This document shows, in pieces, positions 25,227 through 34,870 of a stretch of DNA of 64,000 bases. The notes below the pieces were generated by a model that was not told the DNA's origin, ran no database searches, and was given only the letters and a program-made list of their open reading frames with translations. The position numbers were made by a program, and so were the translations under genes. Numbering within the stretch: the stretch's first letter is position 1; each line of letters opens with the position of its first letter. This stretch comes from Chitinophagales bacterium (lineage in GTDB: Bacteria; Bacteroidota; Bacteroidia; Chitinophagales; Saprospiraceae), in NCBI GenBank assembly GCA_026928325.1, contig JAIXKS010000066.1, forward strand, positions 1 through 64,000, read 5' to 3'.

Positions 25227-26501
25227 ATGCCGGACAGAAAAAAAGGCGTTAAAGTCCATCCGATACAACGGCTGTATATTCCGCCTATGGATATGTACAC
25301 TTTTCCGAATGGCACTCGCGTTTGCGAAATCAACCTCGGAAGTCAAGACATCATCAAGATGGAAATCATCCATCCTGCAGGCAGAAGTGCCGAAAAACAA
25401 AAACTCATCTCACGAGCAACAGCCGCTTTAATGAGAGAAGGCTGTGCCGATAAAACGTCAGCCATGATTGCCGAAGAGATCGACTATCACGGATCGAGCA
25501 TAAAAACGGCCTCGAATATGGATTTTTCTTATTCCATTTTGTATTGTTTGCTTCGATATGCGGACAAAGGCATTCGACTGATGCACGAGATTTACACCCA
25601 ACCGACTTATCCGGAAGAGGAAATAGAGAAATTTAAAAAGCTAAACATTCAAAAACTTAAAGAAGAACTTAGCAAAAATGAAGTGCTCACCTACCGCCAT
25701 ATTACCGAAGAAATATTTGGCGTTGATCATGCTTATGGCTACAATAGCACAGCAGAAGATTACAATAATATCACGAGAGAAGCAATCCTCAATCATTTCA
25801 ATGACTTGTATGGTTCGGACAACCGAATCATCATTTTGAGTGGAAAAATCACAGACGACATCCGAAAAGAAGTTTTTCGATATTTTGGCAATGACTTTAA
25901 GGCAGCACAACGTCCGGAATACATCCCGGTTTCCGCATCTAAAGCGGGCAGAAAGCTACATATCACGAGTAACAACGAACATCAAAGCGCTTTAAAAACA
26001 GGATTTCGCCTTTTTGACAAAAATCATCCCGATCATTCCGCTTTCTTCCTAGCCAATACGATCTTGGGTGGTTACTTCGGGTCCAGGTTGATGACCAGTA
26101 TTCGGGAAGAATCGGGATATACTTACGATATTTACAGCAATATGGACCAGATGCTCTATGATGGCTGCTTTTACATAAGTACCGAAGCTGCTACCGAATA
26201 TGTAGATCCCATCTTAAAAGAAATTTACCATCAAATGGACATCATGAAACAAGAGCCTGTATCTCCTCAGGAATTGAAGATGGTCAAAAACTATCTCATG
26301 GGCAATTTTATGAATGTTTTAGATGGACCGGTCAATGTCTCTTCCTTTGTCAAATCCATGGTACTCATCGGCAAACAACCCGAAGATTTCCTAACTTTTA
26401 CCGATGAAATTTTAGAAATACGACCAGATACCATTATGGAAATGGCACAAAAATACTTTTTAAAAGAGAAGATGATTGAAATCATCGTGTCACCGAAATA
26501 A
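25227..26501 (+). CDS. M16 (insulinase-family) protein without the zinc motif
   Basis: 424 residues from the ATG at 25227. The fold is clear: FPNGTRVCEINLGSQD, MREGCADKTSAMIAEEIDYH, the C-terminal half LANTILGGYFGSRLMTSIREESGYTYDIYS and the R/Y pair of M16 beta-like subunits. The position of HxxEH is occupied by ATAAL (about 64-68), so it cannot bind zinc there. Such subunits normally pair with an active M16 encoded next door; none is adjacent. No signal peptide is evident, so it is probably cytoplasmic. Confidence 0.85.
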   Translation: MPDRKKGVKVHPIQRLYIPPMDMYTFPNGTRVCEINLGSQDIIKMEIIHPAGRSAEKQKLISRATAALMREGCADKTSAMIAEEIDYHGSSIKTASNMDFSYSILYCLLRYADKGIRLMHEIYTQPTYPEEEIEKFKKLNIQKLKEELSKNEVLTYRHITEEIFGVDHAYGYNSTAEDYNNITREAILNHFNDLYGSDNRIIILSGKITDDIRKEVFRYFGNDFKAAQRPEYIPVSASKAGRKLHITSNNEHQSALKTGFRLFDKNHPDHSAFFLANTILGGYFGSRLMTSIREESGYTYDIYSNMDQMLYDGCFYISTEAATEYVDPILKEIYHQMDIMKQEPVSPQELKMVKNYLMGNFMNVLDGPVNVSSFVKSMVLIGKQPEDFLTFTDEILEIRPDTIMEMAQKYFLKEKMIEIIVSPK

Positions 26502-26573
26502 TAGAAATCCTTGAAAATGTTAATTATTTTGTGAAAGCACTATATTTTTACAACATATTGTATAATAAATGCT

Positions 26574-26581
26574 TATTTTTG
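26574..26581 (+). promoter_or_regulatory. Promoter -7 element for mreBCD-mrdA
   Basis: TATTTTTG, 62 bp before the mreB start, in the 142-bp spacer after the M16-like gene. Confidence 0.4.
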
Positions 26582-26643
26582 CAGTTTTTAAAGCAATAAG
26601 AAATTTTACAACATTTCAAAGCAGTTAAATTTACACTTCATCA

Positions 26644-27675
26644 ATGAAATTTTTCAACTTCTTTACCCAGGAACTCGCTTTAGACTTAGGGACTGCCAAT
26701 ACACTAATCATTCAAAACGATAAGGTCGTTGTTGACGAGCCATCAATTGTAGCCATCAACAGAAATACCAATGAAGTCATAGCCGTTGGCCATAAAGCCA
26801 TGCAGATGCATGAGAAGACCCACGACAATATCAAAACAGTTCGTCCATTGAAAGACGGTGTTATAGCTGACTTTCAAGCAGCTGAGGCGTTAATTCAGGG
26901 ATTGATTGGTATGATTGGAGAGAAAAGGAGATTTTTTACTCACTTAAAAATGGTAATTTGTATCCCTTCGGGAATCACAGAAGTTGAAAAAAGAGCTGTT
27001 TTTGATTCTGCCGACCACGTTGATTCCAAAGAAACCTATCTGATTCACGAACCGATGGCAGCAGCACTTGGTATCGGCTTAGATGTAGAAGAACCTATCG
27101 GTCACATGATCGTAGATATAGGTGGTGGAACCACAGAAATCGCGGTTATAGCCTTGGCAGGAATCGTCACAGACCAGTCTATTCGTATCGCAGGACATGA
27201 GTTTACCAACGATATCATAGACTACATGAAGCGCAAACACAATATCTTAATCGGAGAGCGTACAGCAGAGCAGATAAAAATCCATGTAGGTGCAGCAACA
27301 GCAGATATTTCAGATGCTCCTGGAAAATTTGCAGTCAATGGTAGAGATTTGCTCACCGGCATACCTAAACAAGTGTTTACTACCCATATCGAAATCTCTG
27401 AAGCGCTAGATAAATCCATAGCAAAAATAGAAGAAGCCGTTATTAAAGCCCTCGAAGATACACCACCGGAATTGTCTTCCGACATTTATAAATCCGGTAT
27501 CTTTTTGACGGGTGGAGGTGCTTTGCTCCGTGGATTGGATAAGCGGATGTCAGCTAAAACCAAACTCAATGTACAAGTTGCCGATGATCCATTACGTGCC
27601 GTAGTAAGAGGAACAGGACTTGCACTGAAAAATTCAGATAAGTACTCATTTTTGATGGATAGAAAAAGCATTTGA
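26644..27675 (+). CDS. mreB: Rod shape-determining protein, actin homologue
   Basis: 343 residues. The actin-fold ATPase motifs are present: LDLGTANTLI near the start, the HEPMAAALGIGLDV hinge, VDIGGGTTEIAVI (phosphate 2) and GIFLTGGGALLRGLD (adenosine). It polymerises under the inner membrane to steer wall elongation. First of a five-gene run mreB-mreC-mreD-mrdA-glgB. Confidence 0.95.
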   Translation: MKFFNFFTQELALDLGTANTLIIQNDKVVVDEPSIVAINRNTNEVIAVGHKAMQMHEKTHDNIKTVRPLKDGVIADFQAAEALIQGLIGMIGEKRRFFTHLKMVICIPSGITEVEKRAVFDSADHVDSKETYLIHEPMAAALGIGLDVEEPIGHMIVDIGGGTTEIAVIALAGIVTDQSIRIAGHEFTNDIIDYMKRKHNILIGERTAEQIKIHVGAATADISDAPGKFAVNGRDLLTGIPKQVFTTHIEISEALDKSIAKIEEAVIKALEDTPPELSSDIYKSGIFLTGGGALLRGLDKRMSAKTKLNVQVADDPLRAVVRGTGLALKNSDKYSFLMDRKSI

Positions 27676-27694
27676 TTTTAAACGCAAACTTTGA

Positions 27695-28519
27695 ATGTAC
27701 AATGTTATCCAGCTTCTGATAAAATATGGCGCACATATATTGTTTGTTGTGCTGGAAATTATATGTTTTACGTTAATCGTCAATAAAAACGACACGCAAC
27801 AGGCTATATTCCTCAATTCATCCAATGTATTAGCAGGAAAACTTGAAGCGCAGCGCAGCACCTTGCTCGAATACAGCAATCTGAAAAATCTCAATGACAG
27901 CCTCCTGAGAGAAAATGCAACTTTGATTGAAAATCTGATTTCAATAGAGTACAGCAATGAGTTAATACCTGGTAGTGATACGGTGTTAGCTCAATACAGC
28001 CTCATTCCTACTAAGATTATCAATAGCACCATCAATCAGAGAAATAACCACTTCACGCTGAATAAGGGTAGCCGAGAAGGTTTGTATCCAGGGATGGGCG
28101 TCATCGCTTCTCATATAGGACTCATCGGTATCATTCGGAATACATCAGATAACTTTGCTCATGTAATTTCACTACTCAATAGTCAAACGAGGATATCTTG
28201 TACCGTCAAAAATAGAACCGGACACGGTACCCTTGTATGGGAAAATGCCGACCCATTGCGCATGACCCTGATTTCGATACCTAAACACGAGCAAATCGAA
28301 GTTGGAGATACCGTCATCACCAGTGGATATTCAACAATGTTTCCTCGAGGAATCTTAGTGGGAAAAATCGAATCCATAAAAGTACCACCCGGAAGTAATT
28401 CTTATGCCATCACGGTCAAATTATTTAATGATCTGACGAGTGTCAAATACGCTTATGTCATCCAAAATAGATTTGCCGCAGAGCAAATCAAACTTGAAAA
28501 CGAGGTAGGCCATGAATAA
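27695..28519 (+). CDS. mreC: Rod shape-determining protein MreC
   Basis: 274 residues. One transmembrane helix (about 8-27), a coiled coil (about 45-85) and the beta-barrel pair with NKGSREGLYPGMGVIASHIGL and GDTVITSGYSTMFPRGILVGKI, all MreC hallmarks. It sits in the periplasm and links MreB to PBP2. The end overlaps mreD by 8 bp. Confidence 0.92.
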   Translation: MYNVIQLLIKYGAHILFVVLEIICFTLIVNKNDTQQAIFLNSSNVLAGKLEAQRSTLLEYSNLKNLNDSLLRENATLIENLISIEYSNELIPGSDTVLAQYSLIPTKIINSTINQRNNHFTLNKGSREGLYPGMGVIASHIGLIGIIRNTSDNFAHVISLLNSQTRISCTVKNRTGHGTLVWENADPLRMTLISIPKHEQIEVGDTVITSGYSTMFPRGILVGKIESIKVPPGSNSYAITVKLFNDLTSVKYAYVIQNRFAAEQIKLENEVGHE

Positions 28520-29033
28520 ATATATTGTTCCAAATTTATTGAGAATTCTCATCCTTTTTCTGGTACAAATCCTTGTATTCAAGCAAATCACTTTTACGCT
28601 GGACAATAAGATATTTGTACACTTTCTGATTTATCCGTTGGCTATACTTCAATTGCCGATCAAGACACCGCGGATGGTGTTACTTTTGGTTGCCTTTATT
28701 TTGGGCATTGGATTGGATGTGTTTTATGATTCTCTAGGAATACACGCCGCAGCACTCGTCTTAACCGCCTATATCAGAGGTATCATCATCGCCATGATCG
28801 AACCCTATGAAGGATATAATGTCAACGATGTACCCACCATCAGAAACTTCGGTATCGGTTGGTTTGTTTACTATCTAAGTTTAGCGCTGATTATCCATAT
28901 TTTCGTATATTTTAGCATAGAAGCATTTTCATTTGTTTATTTTTTTGAAATTATGCTTAACAGTATTTTTAGTTTTATTGTTTCATTTATAGTAATTATG
29001 CTTTCTCAACTTATATTCAGACCTAAATTTTAA
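28512..29033 (+). CDS. mreD: Rod shape-determining protein MreD
   Basis: 173 residues, about five transmembrane helices. The short Bacteroidota MreD pattern is visible (ILRILILFLVQILVFKQI, FILGIGLDVFYDSLGIHAAA). The product is an integral inner-membrane part of the elongasome. It starts inside mreC (8-bp overlap) and ends 13 bp before mrdA. Confidence 0.88.
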   Translation: MNKYIVPNLLRILILFLVQILVFKQITFTLDNKIFVHFLIYPLAILQLPIKTPRMVLLLVAFILGIGLDVFYDSLGIHAAALVLTAYIRGIIIAMIEPYEGYNVNDVPTIRNFGIGWFVYYLSLALIIHIFVYFSIEAFSFVYFFEIMLNSIFSFIVSFIVIMLSQLIFRPKF

Positions 29034-29046
29034 TACATCAATAAGC

Positions 29047-30933
29047 ATGAAAGGGCTGGCTAACAGAAAATATAGCGTCTATTATTTTATCATCTTAGTT
29101 TCACTAATACTGATAGCAAGAGTCGCGTATTTACAGCTTATTTCCATCAAATATAAAGAACAAGCCCAAAAAGTCACCTTAGAGCGCCAGCTCGTCTATC
29201 CATCAAGAGGTCTTATCTATGACCGAAATGGCAAAACGCTCGTTTATAACCAACCGATTTATGTCATCTATGCCACCTATCGAAAGGTAAATCCGCAAAT
29301 GGATACCACGTTATTCTGTTCGTTACTCGGTATAGACAAGGATATTTTTATCAAAAACTTAAACAAAGACTGGAGCAATCCACAATTTCATAAATCGATT
29401 CCTTTTGTATTTCTATCCAAAGTAAGCCCCGAACAATTTGCCATTTTTCAAGAGCACATGTACAAATTTCCGGGATTTACCGCTGTTGAGCGCAGCATCA
29501 GAGGATATCCACACAGACATGGAGGTCATATACTTGGCTATCTTGGAGAAGTAGATCAGAAGATTATCGACCACTCCGATGGTGCCTACATTCCAGGAGA
29601 TTACATCGGAAAAACGGGTCTTGAGATCTCGTATGAGAAGGAATTGAGCGGTTCAAAAGGGATCAATTATATCTTACGGGATAATCTTGGGCGTCGGATT
29701 GGTCCTTATGACAATGGAAGGCTTGACAGTATGGCTATTCCGGGTGAAGACATAAAAATTAGTATTGATTTGGATTTGCAAGCATATGCGGATAGTCTGA
29801 TGATGAATAAACGCGGTGCCTTAGTAGCCATCGAACCCGCTACCGGTGAGATCTTGGCCATGGTTAGTGCGCCCACATACGATCCCAACCTCTTGGTTTT
29901 GGACGAAAACAGAAGTGCCGGAATGCTTCAATTGCTCAGAGATACCATCAATAGGCCATTAAATAATAGAGCTGTCACCAATCGATTTCCGCCCGGATCT
30001 ATCTTAAAGCCGATAATCTCCTTGATTGCCTTACAAAAAGGCGTAACTTGGGTTCAACGACCTATGAGTTGTTTTGGTGGGTTTAGGCTCAGCGCTACAA
30101 AAAAAATGGGTTGTCACGGGCACGCACCAATTCATAATATCGAAGAAGCCATCCAACATTCGTGCAACACCTACTACTTGCAGGTAACCAAAGATTTTTT
30201 AGATCAATATGGCTCTAAATATCCAGGTGTCGGCCTTGATACCTTGGTTTCATATCTCCATGACTTTGGCTTGGGTCGCAAACTTGGAATGGACTTTAGC
30301 TACGAAGGACAAGGATTTATCCCCGATAGCAAATTTTACGATAGGGTTTACCAAAAGGAAGCTTCCGGATGGAAATCCATGTGGGTGCTCTCCATAGGAA
30401 TCGGACAAGGAGAAGTTCAATTGACCACCGTTCAAATGGCCAATTTAGCCGCCATTATCGCCAATCGCGGATACTACATAACGCCACATTTTATCAATCA
30501 ATATCTTTCCGGCAAGCCAAAACCAGAGGCCTATACCACTAAAAATCGGATGCGCATCGACGCCAAATACTTTCCTCCCGTAATCGATGGTATGGAGGCC
30601 GTAGTAACTTCGGGAACTGCGAGATCAGCTTGGGTGCCCGGGTTGACAATATGTGGTAAAACAGGAACATCTCAAAACCCGCATGGCAAAGACCACTCTG
30701 TTTTCTTCGGGTTTGCACCCAAGAATAATTCAAAAATTGCCGTTGCCGTATTTATTGAAAATGCCGGTTGGGGTGGTGATTGGGCTGCGCCAATAGCCAG
30801 CTTATTGATGGAAAAGCACATCAATAAAAGCATTGATCCTTCGCGCAAACCGCTTGAAGAAAAAATGATGAAAGGCCTGATTTATTCTGATTTAGCCGAT
30901 TTTATCCCACAAAAAAACAAGGTTCGAAACTAA
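29047..30933 (+). CDS. mrdA: Penicillin-binding protein 2 (transpeptidase)
   Basis: 628 residues. N-terminal membrane helix, then the pedestal with YPSRGLIYDRNG and the transpeptidase domain. The active site is intact: S318-I-L-K321 (PPGSILKP), S372-C-N374 (HSCNTYYL) and K538-T-G540 (CGKTGTSQ). It cross-links peptidoglycan during side-wall growth, partnered by MreC and RodA. rodA, which usually follows, is not here; glgB follows instead. Confidence 0.94.
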   Translation: MKGLANRKYSVYYFIILVSLILIARVAYLQLISIKYKEQAQKVTLERQLVYPSRGLIYDRNGKTLVYNQPIYVIYATYRKVNPQMDTTLFCSLLGIDKDIFIKNLNKDWSNPQFHKSIPFVFLSKVSPEQFAIFQEHMYKFPGFTAVERSIRGYPHRHGGHILGYLGEVDQKIIDHSDGAYIPGDYIGKTGLEISYEKELSGSKGINYILRDNLGRRIGPYDNGRLDSMAIPGEDIKISIDLDLQAYADSLMMNKRGALVAIEPATGEILAMVSAPTYDPNLLVLDENRSAGMLQLLRDTINRPLNNRAVTNRFPPGSILKPIISLIALQKGVTWVQRPMSCFGGFRLSATKKMGCHGHAPIHNIEEAIQHSCNTYYLQVTKDFLDQYGSKYPGVGLDTLVSYLHDFGLGRKLGMDFSYEGQGFIPDSKFYDRVYQKEASGWKSMWVLSIGIGQGEVQLTTVQMANLAAIIANRGYYITPHFINQYLSGKPKPEAYTTKNRMRIDAKYFPPVIDGMEAVVTSGTARSAWVPGLTICGKTGTSQNPHGKDHSVFFGFAPKNNSKIAVAVFIENAGWGGDWAAPIASLLMEKHINKSIDPSRKPLEEKMMKGLIYSDLADFIPQKNKVRN

Positions 30934-30940
30934 AAGCAAT

Positions 30941-30948
30941 TATTTTTG
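30941..30948 (+). promoter_or_regulatory. Promoter -7 element for glgB
   Basis: TATTTTTG starts 8 bp after the mrdA stop and lies 47 bp before the glgB ATG. It suggests glgB has its own promoter besides read-through. Confidence 0.4.
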
Positions 30949-30995
30949 CACATATATCCAATAATTGCCTTAAATTGCTTTCAAAATTCAGGTTT

Positions 30996-33053
30996 ATGGA
31001 TTCTACCTATGTTGTCGTCCACTCACTTTTTACTGATTTTGATATATCACTATTCAAAACAGGAAAGCATTATCACCTCTATAACAAAATGGGAGCGCAT
31101 CCCATGGTTTTGGACGGTGTAGAAGGATGCTACTTTGCCGTTTATGCGCCGAACGCAGAAAAATTATATGTTGTCGGTGATTTTAACCATTGGCGGCAGG
31201 AAGGCTACATGCTGTATAGCAGATGGGATGCTTCCGGTATCTGGGAAGGCTTTATTCCCGGCGTAAAAGTCGATACGGTCTATAAATACAAAATCTATCC
31301 ATACAACTTTAAACGTATCCGAATGAAAGCCGATCCCTACGGATACAGAACAGAACGTCCGCCTATGTCCGGCTCTTTAGTTACCAAATTTGACTATGTG
31401 TGGCACGATGAAAAATGGATGCAGGAGCGTACGGAAAAACCAACCATGAACCAACCGATATCAGTTTATGAGATGCACTTTGGATCGTGGAGACACAACA
31501 AATTTGCCGGAAGGCCGCTCACTTACGTAGAAATGGCAGACGAATTAGTCCCCTACCTCCAATATATGGGCTATACCCATGTCGAATTTATGCCTTTAGC
31601 AGAATACCCTTATGAACCCTCTTGGGGCTACCAGATAACGGGATATTATGCCGTCACCAGCCGATATGGCCAACCGGAAGAGTTGATGTATCTTATCGAC
31701 AAACTGCATCAGGCAGGTATAGGTGTTATCATGGATTGGGTACCTGCCCATTTTCCTGCAGATGATTACGCATTGGCTACCTTTGACAGTTCTTGTGTTT
31801 ACGAACATCCGGACAGGCGCAAGGGATATCACCCCGATTGGAACACCTTGATTTTTAATTATGGCAGGTCAGAAGTTAGGAGTTTCTTGATATCGAATGC
31901 TTTTTATTGGTTTGAAAAATTTCATATTGATGCCATCCGAGTAGATGCCGTTTCCTCTATGATCTTTCTAGATTATTCTCGCAATGAAGGCGAATGGGAA
32001 CCGAATCAATATGGTGGCCGAGAAAACCTAGACGCTGTATCCTTTGTCCAAGAACTCAACACAGCTCTTTATCAGGCTTTTCCTGGGATTTTTACGGTAG
32101 CAGAAGAATCAACAGCGCACCCTAAAGTGTCACGCCCGGTATTTGACGGAGGCTTGGGCTTTGGTATGAAATGGATGATGGGCTGGATGCACGACACTAA
32201 CAAGTATTTTAAACGAGAATTTATCCACCGAAAATATCATCAGGACGACATTACTTTTAGTATCACTTATGCCTTTTCAGAAAACTTTATGCTGCCGCTC
32301 TCACACGATGAAGTCGTACACGGAAAATCTTCGATGATCGGTAAAATGTCCGGCGATGAATGGCAAAAGTTTGCTAATCTACGTACCTATTACAGCTATA
32401 TGTTTACCCACCCGGGCTCCAAATTGTTATTCATGGGCAATGATATTGCACCTTATACAGAGTGGAATTTTACAAAGGAACTCGAATGGGAACTTTTACA
32501 ATATCCATCTCATAAAGGTATCAATACAACCGTCAAAGACCTCAATCATCTCTACCGAACAGAGAAAGCACTCCACCATTATAATTATAGCCCTGAAGGA
32601 TTTGTTTGGGTCGATGCTGCCGACAAGCTCAACTCTGTACTGATTACGCAACGTTGCTCAGATATAAAAAATGACGTACTCATGGTCGTACTCAATCTCA
32701 ATATTAACCCACATAAACAATATAAAATCGGCCTCAATGCAAAGCAAACTTGGGAACTCATCTTTAATTCTGATGATCCCAAATACTGGGGCAGTGGCTA
32801 TGAGGTAACAAAAACGGTAAAAACCATTAGGAAAAAATGGAATGACCGGCCGCATACCCTTTTAGTGGACATACCGCCTTTATCGGCAACGGTATATAGA
32901 TTAATATCTTCGGTTGAAGATAAGCCTAAAAAAACCGCCGAAAAGCCTAAAGTCGAAAAACCAAATACACTAAAAGCGAAGCAAGCCTCGAAAACGCCAT
33001 TAGCTGAACCCACCTCAAAAACAAAAGTGCCTTCGACTAAAAAACCTGAATGA
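30996..33053 (+). CDS. glgB: 1,4-alpha-glucan branching enzyme with a basic tail
   Basis: 685 residues from the ATG at 30996 (the frame can extend to a TTG at 30975). A CBM48-like N-terminal domain (YFAVYAPNAEKLYVVGDFNHW) precedes the GH13 barrel: VIMDWVPAHFP, AIRVDAVSSM with nucleophile D317, VAEEST (E370/E371) and SHDEVVHGKSSM. It makes alpha-1,6 branches in glycogen. The last 45 or so residues are a Lys/Pro/Thr-rich repetitive tail (KPKKTAEKPKVEKPN) beyond the normal end of the enzyme. It overlaps the convergent LysE gene by 17 bp. Confidence 0.92.
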   Translation: MDSTYVVVHSLFTDFDISLFKTGKHYHLYNKMGAHPMVLDGVEGCYFAVYAPNAEKLYVVGDFNHWRQEGYMLYSRWDASGIWEGFIPGVKVDTVYKYKIYPYNFKRIRMKADPYGYRTERPPMSGSLVTKFDYVWHDEKWMQERTEKPTMNQPISVYEMHFGSWRHNKFAGRPLTYVEMADELVPYLQYMGYTHVEFMPLAEYPYEPSWGYQITGYYAVTSRYGQPEELMYLIDKLHQAGIGVIMDWVPAHFPADDYALATFDSSCVYEHPDRRKGYHPDWNTLIFNYGRSEVRSFLISNAFYWFEKFHIDAIRVDAVSSMIFLDYSRNEGEWEPNQYGGRENLDAVSFVQELNTALYQAFPGIFTVAEESTAHPKVSRPVFDGGLGFGMKWMMGWMHDTNKYFKREFIHRKYHQDDITFSITYAFSENFMLPLSHDEVVHGKSSMIGKMSGDEWQKFANLRTYYSYMFTHPGSKLLFMGNDIAPYTEWNFTKELEWELLQYPSHKGINTTVKDLNHLYRTEKALHHYNYSPEGFVWVDAADKLNSVLITQRCSDIKNDVLMVVLNLNINPHKQYKIGLNAKQTWELIFNSDDPKYWGSGYEVTKTVKTIRKKWNDRPHTLLVDIPPLSATVYRLISSVEDKPKKTAEKPKVEKPNTLKAKQASKTPLAEPTSKTKVPSTKKPE

Positions 33054-33654
33054 TGATAAAGATTCCAAAAACGACCAATACCAAACTTGCAACAACTTGA
33101 ACAATCGAAATGTGATATGGACTAAGTCGATTGCTGATTTTTTTGGCTAAAATCACTTTAAGGGTATCTGTCGTAATAATCGTACCTATAATAGCACCAA
33201 AAAATAAGATAAGATCGGAAGTACGCATTGCAGCATCCATAGCACGGGTTGACAGCATCGTAATCCAAAATACAAAAGTAAAAGGATTGATAAAATTGAC
33301 TAAAAACCCTTGATAAAAGAAGCTAAATCGGCTCCTAAGTTTACTGAGATTTTGCTGAGGTTGCGCCTTTTGTCTCGTCATTAAAGAGACCATACCCACG
33401 ATCATGATTATGGCACCTCCTATGATGCTTTGCCAAAACAAAAAGGAGGGATTTTGCAGCCAATGGTTGATCTTTTGAATGCCCCACCAAGCCAAAAAAA
33501 TAACGATTAAGTCACTGATCCATATACCAATTCCAGCGATTAGGCCGGCTTTTATACCCGATTGCATGGAGATTTGCATCAATGTGATAAAAATAGGTCC
33601 AATAAGTATGGCTAACGTGAGACCAATAAGGATACCCTCAGTAATAAACAACAA
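33037..33654 (-). CDS. LysE-family amino-acid exporter
   Basis: 205 residues with six hydrophobic helices. It starts with the family pattern 'ILIGLTLAILIGPIFITLMQISMQSGIKAGLIAGIGIWISD' in substance (GP and ISD motifs) and has NPFTFVFWITM in the middle. Such proteins export amino acids or related metabolites; the substrate cannot be told. It lies 12 bp after pdxA in the same direction, probably an operon. The ends of this gene and glgB overlap. Confidence 0.88.
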   Translation of the reverse strand: MLFITEGILIGLTLAILIGPIFITLMQISMQSGIKAGLIAGIGIWISDLIVIFLAWWGIQKINHWLQNPSFLFWQSIIGGAIIMIVGMVSLMTRQKAQPQQNLSKLRSRFSFFYQGFLVNFINPFTFVFWITMLSTRAMDAAMRTSDLILFFGAIIGTIITTDTLKVILAKKISNRLSPYHISIVQVVASLVLVVFGIFIIIQVF

Positions 33655-33666
33655 ATCTCTACCAAT

Positions 33667-34719
33667 TTATTCGTGAATACCTGCTGATTTCTTGACCTTT
33701 CTAACTAATGCATTTTCGCGAGAAGAGAAGTATTCGGTACGTCCTCTAACCATATCAACGGCTGTATATAACGCTTGTAAAAAAGAAGCCGGATTGGCCT
33801 CATTTTTTCCAGCAATGTCGTAAGCTGTACCATGATCTGGTGAAGTGCGAATAAAAGACAAACCCGCCGTAACATTAGTACCATATCCAAAGGTCAATGC
33901 CTTAAATGGAATCAAGCCTTGATCGTGATACATCGCTAAAGTTGCATCTGTTTTTCTCCAAATGCTACTTCCAAAATAACCATCTGCTGGATAGGGTCCC
34001 ATAGCAAAGATACCTTGCTTTTTACATTCAATAATAGCAGGCTGAATAAACATGGATTCTTCAGAACCCAAAAGCCCATTGTCAGAAGCGTGAGGATTTA
34101 GACCTAAGACACCTATTAAAGGTTTTTCATAGCCAAAATCTTCAACCAAAGCCTTATTGAGGATTTTAATTTTCTCAATGATCAATTCTTTATTGATTGC
34201 TGCTGCCACTTTGGACAAAGGCAGGTGATTGGTAGCTAAGGCTACTTTTAAATCCTCGCTTTGCATGAGCATCAAGCTATTGGCATTATCATCAAGTGCA
34301 GTAAAAAACTCGGTATGTCCCGGATAAGGAAACTTGGCTAGCTGCATGGCATGTTTATTAATCGGAGCCGTCACGACTGCATCAATGCTTTTCTCCTTAA
34401 TGTCACGAGCAGCCCGATCGAGCGCTAAATATGCATACTTTCCACTTTCCTCTGTTGGCCTCCCCAAGGCTATGGTCACATTATCTTCCCAGCAATTGAT
34501 CAGGTTGATTTTACCTTCGACTGCCTGTCCTGGATGCTGTATAGAATGAAAGATAACATTATTATTGCTTACGATATTTTTGTGATAGGATAATACTTTG
34601 TATGAACCGTAAATAATCGGCGTAAAATATTCTAACAATTTAGAATTGGAAAGCGCCTTGATGATGACTTCCGGCCCAACTCCGTTTATATCTCCTATGG
34701 TTATTCCTATTTTTATCAT
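33667..34719 (-). CDS. pdxA: 4-hydroxythreonine-4-phosphate dehydrogenase
   Basis: 350 residues. The opening IGITIGDINGVGPEVIIKAL, the metal-binding stretch APINKHAM with PYPGHTEF, GVLGLNPHASDNG, and MYHDQGLIPFKAL with 'TSPDHGTAYDIAGK' identify PdxA. It oxidises 4-phosphohydroxy-threonine in pyridoxal-phosphate synthesis. A minus-strand -7 box lies at 34764-34771. Confidence 0.94.
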   Translation of the reverse strand: MIKIGITIGDINGVGPEVIIKALSNSKLLEYFTPIIYGSYKVLSYHKNIVSNNNVIFHSIQHPGQAVEGKINLINCWEDNVTIALGRPTEESGKYAYLALDRAARDIKEKSIDAVVTAPINKHAMQLAKFPYPGHTEFFTALDDNANSLMLMQSEDLKVALATNHLPLSKVAAAINKELIIEKIKILNKALVEDFGYEKPLIGVLGLNPHASDNGLLGSEESMFIQPAIIECKKQGIFAMGPYPADGYFGSSIWRKTDATLAMYHDQGLIPFKALTFGYGTNVTAGLSFIRTSPDHGTAYDIAGKNEANPASFLQALYTAVDMVRGRTEYFSSRENALVRKVKKSAGIHE

Positions 34720-34763
34720 GAAATGAGCTTGAAAGCTTTTTTATATATTTAAATTAAGAAGTG

Positions 34764-34771
34764 CAAATGTA
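34764..34771 (-). promoter_or_regulatory. Promoter -7 element for pdxA-lysE
   Basis: TACATTTG on the minus strand, 44 bp before the pdxA start. Confidence 0.4.
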
Positions 34772-34870
34772 GTGAAATATCATCAAAAAATAATGGTGTT
34801 CACAGTTTTAAGTAACAAATACACCGTACTTTATATCAAATCAATTAATTTCGCATCAAATTTTTTATCT

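Noticed and set aside
34772..34870. 33-residue N-terminal extension of the small membrane protein
   Set aside because: It starts one base beyond the pdxA promoter box and lacks the hydrophobic pattern; the ATG at 34871 begins the first helix region.
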